Part shown: positions 15,267 to 23,366 of the stretch, piece after piece
How the letters are laid out: every line of letters begins with the position of its first letter
How positions within the stretch are numbered: position 1 is the first letter of the stretch
Assembly: GCA_039978075.1 (NCBI GenBank)
Contig: JBDWCA010000003.1
Coordinates: forward strand, 62,001 to 126,000
Direction of reading: 5' to 3'
Length of the DNA stretch: 64,000 nt
Source of the DNA: Anderseniella sp039978075
GTDB taxonomy: Bacteria; Pseudomonadota; Alphaproteobacteria; Rhizobiales; Aestuariivirgaceae
Notes under the pieces: model-generated
Seen by the model: the letters and a program-made list of their open reading frames with translations, nothing else
What the model was told of the DNA's origin: nothing
The model's database searches: none
Program-made: the position numbers and the translations under genes

Positions 15267-16082
15267 ATGTGCCTGTCCATGGACAACTCATCAGACAAGC
15301 AGAAAATCGTGGAAGCGCTCACTCTTTTGGGGAGTGTAAAGGGCGATGCGGTGCGTGTGTCGCTGGATAGAATTGAACTGGAACTGGTGAAGTGTTTGTC
15401 AGGTGTTTCGGCGTCTGGAGACAGTCCAGCAATTAGCGTCACCCATGTACAGTCCTCTAATGACCCGCAAAAAAATCTAGAACTCAAACCAACGCCGGAC
15501 GACATGTCCGCTGAATTTGAACCGGCGGGGGCTAGCAAGGTTGAGGCGGCAGTACACATTATCCGCACTAAGGGCAGGTCGTGCATGCCTGTTGAGTTGA
15601 TCGAAGAAATGCAGGTTATGGGAATTGAAGACCTTGGGGGAGACAATGCGTCGCCCTCGCTTATTAAGGCCCTTGCTCGGCGGGCAAACAAGACAGGTGA
15701 CATCTTTAAGGTTCCGGGCGGCGGGGGTGCGTGGGATCTAACAGAGCATTACACTCCGAATCAAATTACAGCGCTACTGTCCTCTGTGACGGCAAATGAA
15801 GCTCTGGCTAAGGAGAAACAACGAGAGCGGACGCTGGCCGGTATGGAGAGGGCTAAGGCACGCGGGAAACGCCTTGGGAAAAAACCTAAGATCACAGCAG
15901 AAATGGCCGGTGAGTTCAAACGCATGCGCGTGGAAAAGGTGCCCATAAAGGAAGCTTGCACAAGACTTGGTATCTCTGCGGGAACTTATTACAAATATAA
16001 GAACGATATCATGGTTTGGAATGTCGGCGACCCGTGGCCTCCTGTTGAAAAACCTGACTCGCCTTTTAGGGTCGTAAAATGA
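15267..16082 (+). CDS. Protein with resolvase-like HTH tail, orphan N-terminus, about 271 aa
   Basis: The C-terminal ~75 residues resemble the end of serine recombinases/Hin-type resolvases: ERTLAGMERAKARGKRLG, KKPKITAEMAGEFKRMR and the HTH EACTRLGISAGTYYKY. The catalytic resolvase domain is absent. Residues ~80-180 instead hold a winged-helix-like segment (AAVHIIRTKGRSCMPVEL...) and an acidic spacer. The start is uncertain: ATG 15267, ATG 15279, or TTG 15243 placed after a strong AAGGAGG. A DNA-binding regulatory role is likely. Confidence 0.65.
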   Translation: MCLSMDNSSDKQKIVEALTLLGSVKGDAVRVSLDRIELELVKCLSGVSASGDSPAISVTHVQSSNDPQKNLELKPTPDDMSAEFEPAGASKVEAAVHIIRTKGRSCMPVELIEEMQVMGIEDLGGDNASPSLIKALARRANKTGDIFKVPGGGGAWDLTEHYTPNQITALLSSVTANEALAKEKQRERTLAGMERAKARGKRLGKKPKITAEMAGEFKRMRVEKVPIKEACTRLGISAGTYYKYKNDIMVWNVGDPWPPVEKPDSPFRVVK

Positions 16083-16198
16083 TGAACCCCCTGACACTTG
16101 CGATGCCAAGGGGTTCAAAAGTCACCGGAGAAGTTGACGCTTCTCCAAACTTCAATTCCGTGTCACACGGACCCAACGGCGGGGAGGGTTTCCCCGTC
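16083..16198. repeat. Array of four consecutive hairpins
   Basis: Four stem-loops occur in 116 bp after the stop of the HTH gene. They are TGAACCCC/GGGGTTCA (16083-16090 with 16110-16117), GGAGAAG/CTTCTCC (16127-16133 with 16140-16146), CCGTG/CACGG (16158-16162 with 16166-16170) and CGGGGA/TCCCCG (16180-16185 with 16191-16196). The first overlaps the stop codon. No long T-run follows, so this is terminator-like or a structured RNA rather than a canonical terminator. Confidence 0.5.
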
Positions 16199-16378
16199 AG
16201 TTAGGAAAGTAAGATGCTACAGATCTCAGTAATCCTGAAAGACCCAGAACATGCGGCTGGGTATAAACAACCGCTCCTAAGATTATGGCAACTCAACATT
16301 TGGCGGGCGGCATTTGCTGCTCGTCATTGTTTGTTATATTATATTAAAGTGTAATGTCAAGCGGCACAAGAGAATAAG

Positions 16379-16520
16379 ATGAGTGATTCCAATGGTTTAA
16401 CGTTATTCGAAATTGGAAAAAACGGGTAATTACAAGAGTTTATCGAGTTGCAAGAGACTACTGATGCGGGTTCCGCTGATGAAAAAAGGTTTCTTGAGGT
16501 TCTTGAAAAGGCGGTAAAGC
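16379..16520 (+). pseudogene. Fragment of a small gene with in-frame stop, cut by IS1595 remnant
   Basis: From ATG 16379 the frame reads MSDSNGLTLFEIGKNG, then TAA, then continues LQEFIELQETTDAGSADEK and RFLEVLEKAVKPLQ before entering the transposase remnant antisense. The coherent charged-helical reading after the stop suggests a small protein gene broken by a nonsense mutation. An AT-rich promoter-like stretch precedes it (16330-16350). Tentative. Confidence 0.3.
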
Positions 16521-16916
16521 CGCTTCAATTAGCAGATCAAACATCAGGTTCATTTTCTCGCAGTGGTTCGCGCGGAACGTGAACTCGCTCAAGTAGCGTT
16601 GCACGTACTGTTGAGGCACATCAATGTGTGTTGAACGCACAGACGCCTTGAACAGTTTCCAGAAATTTTCGACGTTGTTGGCATGGTGGAACACTTTTTC
16701 AATCGTGTCGTACTTGGTCCACTCTTTGTCACCGTGATTCACAGAACCGTGCCAGTAACCATTATCGTGAAGTAAATTGTAGCCGAACAGTTCATCAGTC
16801 GAGACGATTGTTCCCTTTTCAACACGCTCATTAACCACGCCGGGAAGCGTTGGCTTTTTCACGTCGGGGATTACAGCAGAGGTCACGTGATCCTTTTCGC
16901 AGAGTTTCATCCACAA
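16458..16916 (-). pseudogene. IS1595-family transposase, C-terminal part only
   Basis: The 152-codon frame carries the ISXO2-like DDE domain: VSTDELFGYNLL (second catalytic Asp), GYWHGSVNHG and HHANNVENFWKLFKASVR (final catalytic N/E region), then HIDVPQQYVQRYLSEFTFR. The N-terminal zinc ribbon and first catalytic Asp are missing, so it cannot be active. The 5' end runs into unrelated sequence toward the island end. It interrupts the small fragment starting at 16379. Confidence 0.85.
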
Positions 16917-17145
16917 AATTTGCGATTGGTGTCCTTGGGCGCGAGGGGTGGGGTACCGTCGAAAGGACCTTCAGAATTTCTGACAATTGATGGGGGGCTG
17001 GTGTGGTCAAGAAGGTGGCGTCAGGACAATTGTATAGTCCTCCACGAATCGGTCGGGCAGTCATGTTTGCGGTACCTGATCACGCCACTGACTAAAGGTT
17101 GTCTGGTATATTTACCCCTTCAATCTCTCTGCAACATGGATATGA
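16917..17145. other. Gene-poor right end of the island
   Basis: No coding frame is convincing. Open frames here are short, and one (minus, ending 16831) is an extension into the transposase remnant. The stretch leads into the arm-type repeat at 17146-17165. Confidence 0.4.
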
Positions 17146-17165
17146 TGGGGGATATTTTGGGGGAT
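17146..17165. repeat. Right arm-type repeat of the integrase
   Basis: TGGGGGATATTTTGGGGGAT is identical over 20 bp to 1207-1226 upstream of the integrase. It lies 57 bp from the attR core, while the left copy lies about 121 bp from attL. Matching sites at both ends fit an intasome arm-site model. Confidence 0.65.
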
Positions 17166-17221
17166 ATTTAAATTTTTCAATTCTCTAACATATTGTAGTT
17201 AATACGTTTATTTTAAATTAT

Positions 17222-17235
17222 TGGTGCGGACGGCG
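17222..17235. repeat. attR: attachment core within the tRNA-Leu 3' end
   Basis: The exact 14-bp repeat of 1073-1086 lies in the acceptor and T-stem end of the tRNA, including the CCA complement. The tRNA stays intact after integration. Confidence 0.85.
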
Positions 17236-17307
17236 GGACTTGAACCCGCACAGCCTTTCGGCCGAGGGATTTTAAGTCCCTTGCGTCTACCATTTCGCCA
17301 CGTCCGC
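17222..17307 (-). tRNA. tRNA-Leu (anticodon UAA)
   Basis: On the minus strand it reads GCGGACG (acceptor), D arm GGCGAAATGGTAGACGC, anticodon arm GGGACTTAAAATCCC with anticodon TAA, and a variable-arm stem-loop CGGCCGAAAGGCTG. The T arm (GCGGGTTCAAGTCCCGC) and CGTCCGCACCA with encoded CCA follow. The long variable arm is typical of a class II tRNA. It is the integration target of the island. Confidence 0.97.
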
Positions 17308-17323
17308 ATATTTTCCGGCAAAC

Positions 17324-18880
17324 CTATAACAGGGAAATGCGTTCCTCCACCAGCCTTTGTGCGCCAGCATAATCTGCTTTTCCCGAGCCCAGCACAGGAA
17401 TGGCGTCAACCACCATGATTGCCTTGGGCACCCACAGTTCCGGCACACCTTCCTGCTTGGCATAGCTGAGCATTTCCGGACGGGCGGCATTTTCCTGATC
17501 GGTGACCAGCACGATGCGTTCACCCTTGCGGCCGTCATTGATGGTCACTGCAACGTGGCTGTGCTCCGGCCACAGGCCGGAGGCAAGCGCCTCGATGGCG
17601 CCGAGCGATACCATCTCGCCGCCGAGCTTTGCAAAGCGCTTGGCGCGGCCCTTGATGGTAACGAAGCGGTCTTCATCAACGGTGACGATATCGCCAGTGT
17701 CGTGCCAGCCATCTGCCGGCGGCACCAGCTTGCCGTCACTGCCCGGCAGCAGATACCCCAACATGACATTGCCGCCACGTACTGCGAGCCTGCCGCCTTC
17801 ATGGATACCCTTGACCGGTTCCAGACGATGCTCGATACCCGGCAAAAGCTGTCCGACGCTGCCCGGCCGATTGGTCTCCGGTGTGTTGAGCGCCACAACA
17901 GGTGCGCACTCGGTTGCACCATAACCTTCGACGATTTCGGTGCCATATTTTTCCCAAAGGGTTCGGGTTTCATCCTTGACCCGTTCAGCGCCTGCAACAA
18001 TCATTTTGACCGACTTCAAGTCCTGCGACGCGGCGGCCCGGGCATAGCCTGCAATAAACGTGTCAGTGCCGAAAAGAAGGTCGGCCTTGATTTCGCCGAC
18101 CAGTTTCGGGATTTCGCGATAGTGCAGCGGACTGGGATATTGCACAGCCCGAATGCCCTCGATGAGCGGCAACAGCAGCCCTCCCGTCATGCCGACGGAA
18201 TGGAACACCGGCAGCGGATTGAAAAAGGTTCTGAACCTGGACAGGTCAATGTGTTCGGCAATCTGGGCAATGTTGGACAGGATATTGCTATGGCTCAGCA
18301 CGACCCCCTTCGGCTCACCTTCCGACCCGGACGTAAACAGAATGATGGCCGCATCGTTCGGACCGGCACCGTTTCGCGCAATGATGGAGGATGCACGCAG
18401 CTTGTCGAAAACACCACGAACCTTGGCCAGTGGCGACAGGGATTTCCGGACGTCTTCGAGATAGACCACGCGCACCTGATCACTCAACGCCTCAATGATC
18501 GGCTCAAGATTGGCCTTGCTCACAAACACCCGCGAAGTGATGACCAACCCGATACCTGCTGTTTTGCACGCCGACAGTATGTTTTTCTGGCCTGCAGAAA
18601 AATTCAACATGGCGGCGGTGCGCCCATGCCACAAAAGGCCGAACAGGGTAACCGCGGTTGCGTTGACATTAGGCAGCAGCAAACCGACCACCTCGCCCTG
18701 CCCGGTCTGGCGGGCGAACACCCGGCCCAGCACCTGAGCGCCCAGCACAAGCCGGTCATAACTGATCGACTGGCGGGTCTGATCTTCCAGAATGGCCATG
18801 GACTTGCCGTGCCTTGCTGCAGCCTTCAGCAATGCCTGCGGTAGTGTCAGATCTACGGGGCCTTGATATCGGGCAGTCAA
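17324..18880 (-). CDS. AMP-forming acyl-CoA/acyl-ACP synthetase-like enzyme (Aas C-terminal-like)
   Basis: About 518 aa from a TTG at 18880 preceded by GGGAGAG; an upstream ATG at 18967 would overlap gpt by 55 bp. ANL-superfamily motifs are clear: P-loop IILFTSGSEGEPKG, A5-like EGYGATECAPVVA, A7 WHDTGDIVTVDEDRF, A8 KGRAKRFAKLGGEMVSLG and the A10 Lys in GSGKADYAG. The hydrophobic N-terminal pocket resembles the synthetase half of Aas (2-acyl-glycerophosphoethanolamine acyltransferase/acyl-ACP synthetase). It should activate fatty acids with ATP. There is no acyltransferase domain, so the gene encodes only the synthetase half. Confidence 0.82.
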   Translation of the reverse strand: MTARYQGPVDLTLPQALLKAAARHGKSMAILEDQTRQSISYDRLVLGAQVLGRVFARQTGQGEVVGLLLPNVNATAVTLFGLLWHGRTAAMLNFSAGQKNILSACKTAGIGLVITSRVFVSKANLEPIIEALSDQVRVVYLEDVRKSLSPLAKVRGVFDKLRASSIIARNGAGPNDAAIILFTSGSEGEPKGVVLSHSNILSNIAQIAEHIDLSRFRTFFNPLPVFHSVGMTGGLLLPLIEGIRAVQYPSPLHYREIPKLVGEIKADLLFGTDTFIAGYARAAASQDLKSVKMIVAGAERVKDETRTLWEKYGTEIVEGYGATECAPVVALNTPETNRPGSVGQLLPGIEHRLEPVKGIHEGGRLAVRGGNVMLGYLLPGSDGKLVPPADGWHDTGDIVTVDEDRFVTIKGRAKRFAKLGGEMVSLGAIEALASGLWPEHSHVAVTINDGRKGERIVLVTDQENAARPEMLSYAKQEGVPELWVPKAIMVVDAIPVLGSGKADYAGAQRLVEERISLL

Positions 18881-18912
18881 AATTACGGCTCTCCCTACTT
18901 CATATACACCGG

Positions 18913-19425
18913 CTACACCTTGGCACCGTCGCGGATTGGCGGGGCAAACTGAAGCGTCATGTCCCACGGCAGGTAAATCCAGGTATCCTGGCTGACCTCA
19001 GTGACAAATGTATCAACAAGCGGGCACCCTGACGGTTTGGCGTATATGGTTGCAAAGTGGGCGCTGGGCAACAGGTCGCGCACCGCTTTTGCCGTCTTGC
19101 CGGTATCAACCAGGTCGTCAATGATCAGCACGCCCTTGCCGCCATTTTCTGACAGGTCCTGTTTTACTTCCTTCAGGACCTGCAGATCGCCCTGCGCACC
19201 ATAGTCGTAAGACGCCACGCAAATCGTATCGATAACCCTCAGGCCCAGCTCACGGGCAACAATAGCAGCCGGCACAAGGCCGCCGCGTGTGATGGCGACA
19301 ACGGCATGGAACGGCCCATGCTCAGCCAACCGCCAGGTCAGAGCCCGCGCGTCGCGATGAAACTGTTCCCAGGAAACCGGAAACGCCTTGTCGTAACGAT
19401 CGTCTACATTGCCACCCTCAACCAT
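18913..19425 (-). CDS. gpt: Xanthine-guanine phosphoribosyltransferase
   Basis: 170 aa from the ATG at 19425, which follows GGAGGAGG; a longer frame to 19605 is non-coding. The phosphoribosyltransferase core is clear: ITRGGLVPAAIVARELG, the PRPP loop VLIIDDLVDTGKTAKAV, and a C-terminus with SQDTWIYLPWD. It salvages xanthine and guanine to XMP and GMP using PRPP. The stop lies 32 bp before the start of the acyl-synthetase gene. Confidence 0.93.
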   Translation of the reverse strand: MVEGGNVDDRYDKAFPVSWEQFHRDARALTWRLAEHGPFHAVVAITRGGLVPAAIVARELGLRVIDTICVASYDYGAQGDLQVLKEVKQDLSENGGKGVLIIDDLVDTGKTAKAVRDLLPSAHFATIYAKPSGCPLVDTFVTEVSQDTWIYLPWDMTLQFAPPIRDGAKV

Positions 19426-19592
19426 GTCTGCCTCCTCCGCTTGTTCTTGCAGTTTCCCACCGTGATGTAGCTCTTCGCACAAGGCAGGCCTGTACGCAAC
19501 GCTTGGTGCACCTGCAAAAACGGTATCTGGTGCGATCCCGTGTGATGGCCTATTGGTGAATACGGGCAGAGTGTTTTTGCATGAAGGACGGC

Positions 19593-20525
19593 ATGAGTAC
19601 GTCACCTACCAGTTCAGGCGATGATCAGGCTGCATTGCCGCCGGCAGTGCGGGGCGGGACACTGATGTCGGCGGCCATGCTGTGTTTCGTTCTCAACGAT
19701 ACGGTGGCAAAAACACTGGCTGGCCAGATCAATGTCGGTGAGTTCATTGCCATTCGGGGCCTGTTCGCCAGTGCCATCATCGCTGTTCTGGTGATAACGA
19801 TGGGGCACGTGCGCGACATTCCAAAAGCACTGTCGCGACAAGTGCTGGTGCGGACCCTGTTTGATGTGGTGTCGACGTTCCTGTTCATCATTGCGCTGTT
19901 TCATCTGCCATTGCCGAATGTAACCGCGGTGCTGCAGGCCGTACCGCTGGTGGTCACCGTCATGGCTGCTGCTTTCCTGGGTGAAGCGGTCGGCTGGAGA
20001 CGGCTCAGCGCCATTGTGATCGGATTTGCCGGTGTTCTTCTGATCGTCAAACCGGGTGGCGACGGCTTCAACAATTACATATGGCTGGCGCTGGCTGCCG
20101 TTTTCACCGTTGCCATCAGGGATCTCGCCACCCGGAAGCTTAACCTGACTGTACCGTCCATCATCGTGGCCTTTACCAATTCGATCTGTGTCATGCTGGG
20201 CGGTATAGTGTGGACAGCATTCGAAGGCATTCATCCGGTCACGGCAACACAAACAGGCTGGATCGCGCTGGGTTCAGTGTTCCTCGTCGGCGGCTACCTG
20301 TTCACCGTCATGTCGCTGCGCGGGACCGAGGTCGCCGACACGGCTCCGTTCCGCTACACGCTGATCATCTACGCGCTCATCCTCGGGTATGTTGTGTTTG
20401 GCGATGTGCCGGACAGCTTGTCGATGCTCGGCATCGTATTGATTGTCGGCTCGGGCCTGTTCACGCTGTATCGCGAACGGCGCCTGAAGAAGCGTATCGG
20501 TTTTGGTAAACGGTTAGTCAGGTAA
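19593..20525 (+). CDS. EamA/DMT-family transporter
   Basis: 310 aa from the ATG at 19593 (AAGGA five bases upstream; another ATG at 19581 is in frame). About ten transmembrane helices in two EamA repeats: repeat 1 begins GGTLMSAAMLCFVLNDTVA, repeat 2 begins WLALAAVFTVAIRDLA. Typical S-adenosylmethionine- or RhaT-like drug/metabolite exporters have this layout. The substrate is not predictable. The stop sits 1 bp before the MOSC gene start, so the two are co-transcribed. Confidence 0.85.
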   Translation: MSTSPTSSGDDQAALPPAVRGGTLMSAAMLCFVLNDTVAKTLAGQINVGEFIAIRGLFASAIIAVLVITMGHVRDIPKALSRQVLVRTLFDVVSTFLFIIALFHLPLPNVTAVLQAVPLVVTVMAAAFLGEAVGWRRLSAIVIGFAGVLLIVKPGGDGFNNYIWLALAAVFTVAIRDLATRKLNLTVPSIIVAFTNSICVMLGGIVWTAFEGIHPVTATQTGWIALGSVFLVGGYLFTVMSLRGTEVADTAPFRYTLIIYALILGYVVFGDVPDSLSMLGIVLIVGSGLFTLYRERRLKKRIGFGKRLVR

Positions 20526-20526
20526 A

Positions 20527-21615
20527 ATGACAGTTCGTGTTGAATACATCTATCGCTATCCGGTGAAGGGTTTTCGGGCCAACCGGCTCGAACGCGCCGT
20601 AGTTGCCGCCGGCGCCGGCCTTGCCTGGGACCGGGCATTTGCCTTCACCTCGGGCAACCAGCCGCCGCCTGGCAACGACACTGACTGGACACAGGCCCGC
20701 AGCTTCATCCAGATGACGGTATACCCGAAACTGGCAGAGTTCAGCGCCGATGTGAACGAAACCGACGACGCACTGCATATCACGTCGCCGGACGATCAAA
20801 TGACATCAACCGGACTGAGCAACGGAGATGACAGTGCGGTGAACGCGATGATGAACCGACATTTCGCACCCGGACCACTGGGTCCGATCCAGCTTCACCG
20901 GTTGGCCAACGCCCATGGCCACTGGGATTTCACAGACACCGGCGTTTCGATCATCAACCTTGCGACGGTCGAATGGCTGGAATGGGTCAGCGGACTGACA
21001 TTGTCGCACTTGCGGTTCCGCGGCAATCTGTACGTGACCGGACTGGAACCGTTTGAGGAATTTGCCATGGCCGGCAGGACCATTCGTTTCGGGTCAGTGG
21101 TCATGAAAGTGCTGCGACCCGCCCTGCGCTGCGCTGCAACAGCGGCTGATCCGTGGAGTGGCGATACCAGTATCGACGTAGTCAACATTCTGCGTACCTA
21201 TACCGGGCATGCCTTTTGCGGCATGTACGCCGAAGTCCTCAGCAGCGGCGAACTTTTTGAAGACGACCATCTGCGCGACGTGGAAGCTGACCTGTTCAAT
21301 CCGTCCTCCATCATGCCGGAACGAACACCTGATCCTGTGCTGTGGCCGCGCCCGGCAGTGGTCCAGCGCACAAACGATGGTGGCGTCAACTTCAAGCCGG
21401 AAAATGCAAGCTGGCCGTTCATACCGGCAAATGCGGGGGCCCGGGCCACTTTGCATCCCGGACTCGACTACACGCGCGAACCGGTTAGACTTACCCTCAG
21501 CGAACGTGGCAACCATGAGGTGATGCCGGTCAGTGGCGAGGCTCTGGAAGAGCTGGTTGACGGATCCCGGGTCCTGTTGTCAGGCCCGGTGGAACGCCGT
21601 TCGGGCCGCGCTTAA
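20527..21615 (+). CDS. MOSC domain protein (molybdenum cofactor sulfurase C-terminal-like)
   Basis: 362 aa. The N-terminal MOSC_N beta-barrel-like region begins VEYIYRYPVKGFRANRLE with RAFAFTSGN. The MOSC core includes INLATVEWLEWVSG, FRGNLYVTGLEPFEEF, and a Cys in LRPALRCAATAADPWSG expected to carry the transferred sulfur or bind Moco. The C-terminal ~90 residues are extra and Pro-rich. Related YcbX/YiiM proteins reduce N-hydroxylated compounds. It runs directly after the EamA gene and overlaps the ORF of the following DUF1194 protein only in the unused upstream part. Confidence 0.85.
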   Translation: MTVRVEYIYRYPVKGFRANRLERAVVAAGAGLAWDRAFAFTSGNQPPPGNDTDWTQARSFIQMTVYPKLAEFSADVNETDDALHITSPDDQMTSTGLSNGDDSAVNAMMNRHFAPGPLGPIQLHRLANAHGHWDFTDTGVSIINLATVEWLEWVSGLTLSHLRFRGNLYVTGLEPFEEFAMAGRTIRFGSVVMKVLRPALRCAATAADPWSGDTSIDVVNILRTYTGHAFCGMYAEVLSSGELFEDDHLRDVEADLFNPSSIMPERTPDPVLWPRPAVVQRTNDGGVNFKPENASWPFIPANAGARATLHPGLDYTREPVRLTLSERGNHEVMPVSGEALEELVDGSRVLLSGPVERRSGRA

Positions 21616-21649
21616 ATCAGGCCAGCCTGCATTCAGCAAAACCCACCTG

Positions 21650-22354
21650 GTGATTACAGCCCCGCTGTGCCTGCTGCCGGCTCATATACCGACCTATGCT
21701 CAACCGGTTGCGATCGAACTGGTGCTGGCAGTGGATACCTCAGCCAGCGTCGATGACATGGAGTACGCACTACAGATGCGCGGCATCGCTGCCGCACTTG
21801 AAAGCAGTGAGATCATTGACGCCATCGGCCAGCACAAGAACGGCGTTGCGATTGCCTTGCTGCAATGGAGCGGTGGGCCGCTTGGCAAAGTCGCCGTCGA
21901 CTGGACCGTGGTGTCTTCGGAAGCTTCAGTGAGGGCGCTGTCGGCGCGGGTCGTTCAGGCACCACGTGCCAATACCGGCAATTTCACCGCCATAAGCACG
22001 GCCATCAACCGGTCCGTGCAAATGCTCGAAAACAATTCCCAGATCGGCGACTACCGCCGCATAGACATCTCCGGCGACGGCCGCAACAACTCCGGCCAGC
22101 ACCCCTCTGAGGCACGCAGTGTTGCGATTTCGAAAGGCATCACCATCAACGGGTTGGCGATCCTTGACGGCGACGCCGGCCTTGCTGCCTATTATCGTAC
22201 CAACGTAACCGGCGGCCCGGGGTCGTTTGTCATCAGCGCAGATGAATTTAAGGATTTTGCCAAAGCCATGAAAAGAAAACTGGGCCGCGAATTGAGTATA
22301 CAGGTGTCATCTTCGCCTGCCCACCAGCCGGATAATCGCCATGCCGCCCGATGA
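21650..22354 (+). CDS. DUF1194 (VWA-like) periplasmic protein
   Basis: About 234 aa from a GTG at 21650; the frame is open further upstream but overlaps the MOSC gene. A hydrophobic leader (ITAPLCLLPAHIPTYA) ends before QPVAIELVLAVDTSASVDD. The MIDAS-type DTSAS is at ~25-30 of the mature region, and ISGDGRNNSG is a second DUF1194 hallmark. VWA-like folds bind divalent metal and proteins. It ends 14 bp inside the next gene, implying translational coupling. The start is uncertain. Confidence 0.75.
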   Translation: MITAPLCLLPAHIPTYAQPVAIELVLAVDTSASVDDMEYALQMRGIAAALESSEIIDAIGQHKNGVAIALLQWSGGPLGKVAVDWTVVSSEASVRALSARVVQAPRANTGNFTAISTAINRSVQMLENNSQIGDYRRIDISGDGRNNSGQHPSEARSVAISKGITINGLAILDGDAGLAAYYRTNVTGGPGSFVISADEFKDFAKAMKRKLGRELSIQVSSSPAHQPDNRHAAR

Positions 22355-23366
22355 ACGTCTCTCCCTCGCCGAAATCAACGATCTTGTGCATGGCGCACTG
22401 AAAGGATCAGGTGCGCGCGGCATCCAGCTTGAACAGGCTACTGCAGCCGTTGTCGAAGCCGAGGCAGATGGTCTTCGCACGGTTGGTCTCGGATATCTGC
22501 CGAGTTACTGCGAGCACCTGAAATGCAACAAGATTGTCGGCAGCGCCAGACCTTGTCATGAACAGGTTGCCGGATCGGCCATTACCAGCGATGCCGCACA
22601 GGGGTTTTCGTTTGCTGCCTTTCACGAAGCCATGGACGACTTCCATGCACTCGCGCGCGCCCAGGGCATTGCTGCGCTTGCCATCCGGCGTTCATCATCG
22701 GCCGGTATCCTCGGCTGGTTCGTGGAGCGGACGGCAAAAGCGGGCCTGATCGGCATCGGCTTTGCCAACTCATCGGCCCTGATGGCGCCTTATGGCGGCA
22801 CCAACGCGTTTTTCGGCACCAACCCGCTGGCCTTTGCAGTGCCGCGCGGCGAAGGCTGCCCTGCCCTGATCGGGGACATGGCAACGTCTCAAGTTGCCTA
22901 TGTGACAGTGAAGGAGCACGCTGCAGAGGGAAAACCGATCCCACTTGGATGGGGCCTGGATGAACACGGGGTGCCGACAACCGACCCCAATGAGGTTTTA
23001 GACGGCGGTGCCATGGCGCCGGCGGGCGGTTACAAGGGATCATTGCTGGCACTGCTGGTCGATGTGCTTGCGGGCGGACTGGCGGGTCCCAATTTTTCGT
23101 TTCAGGCATCCCTGTTCGGCAACAATGAAGGCGGACCGTGTGATGTGGGTCAGATGTTCATTGCTCTTGCACCGGAAACTTTTACCGGCATTCAGTCCGG
23201 CCCAGGTCCGTTTGCCGAGCGCCTGGAAATCATGTTGGCAGCGCTTGGTGAAGATGACGGCGTACACTTGCCCGGTAACAGCCGTCACGCACACCGTGAA
23301 CAAGCAACAGCACACGGCGTCACTGTGCCTGCCGAACTGATTGCCAGACTGCGGTCTTATGCCTGA
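22341..23366 (+). CDS. Ldh2-family NAD(P)-dependent oxidoreductase (malate/L-lactate dehydrogenase-like)
   Basis: 341 aa. Motifs of the Ldh2/MDH family are present: EADGLRTVGLGYLPSYCEHL, FANSSALMAPYGGTNAFFGTNPLAF, GDMATSQVAYVTV and APAGGYKGSLLALLVDVL. The family includes malate, ureidoglycolate, Delta1-piperideine-2-carboxylate and 2,3-diketogulonate reductases. The substrate cannot be resolved here. It overlaps the end of the DUF1194 gene by 14 bp and converges on the MocR gene (10-bp overlap). Confidence 0.82.
   Translation: MPPDERLSLAEINDLVHGALKGSGARGIQLEQATAAVVEAEADGLRTVGLGYLPSYCEHLKCNKIVGSARPCHEQVAGSAITSDAAQGFSFAAFHEAMDDFHALARAQGIAALAIRRSSSAGILGWFVERTAKAGLIGIGFANSSALMAPYGGTNAFFGTNPLAFAVPRGEGCPALIGDMATSQVAYVTVKEHAAEGKPIPLGWGLDEHGVPTTDPNEVLDGGAMAPAGGYKGSLLALLVDVLAGGLAGPNFSFQASLFGNNEGGPCDVGQMFIALAPETFTGIQSGPGPFAERLEIMLAALGEDDGVHLPGNSRHAHREQATAHGVTVPAELIARLRSYA

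Larger units (their letters stand above)
1073..17235. mobile_element. tRNA-Leu(UAA)-integrated genomic island, about 16.2 kb
   Basis: The 3' end of the tRNA-Leu gene (17222-17235, TGGTGCGGACGGCG) is repeated exactly at 1073-1086, marking the two attachment sites. A P4-type tyrosine recombinase starts 148 bp inside the left end, and an AlpA-like excisionase and a RepA-like helicase follow. The interior holds orphan and defence-like genes, IS remnants and lower GC than the flanks. There are no conjugation or phage structural genes apart from one possible small-terminase-like protein. It is therefore best described as a small integrative island or satellite that may need a helper. Unusually, the integrase lies at the end distal to the tRNA. 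Confidence 0.88.

Noticed and set aside
17357..18844. Large open frame on the plus strand antisense to the acyl-activating enzyme
   Set aside because: It is the reverse-complement shadow of a gene with clear ANL motifs; its translation has no family signature.
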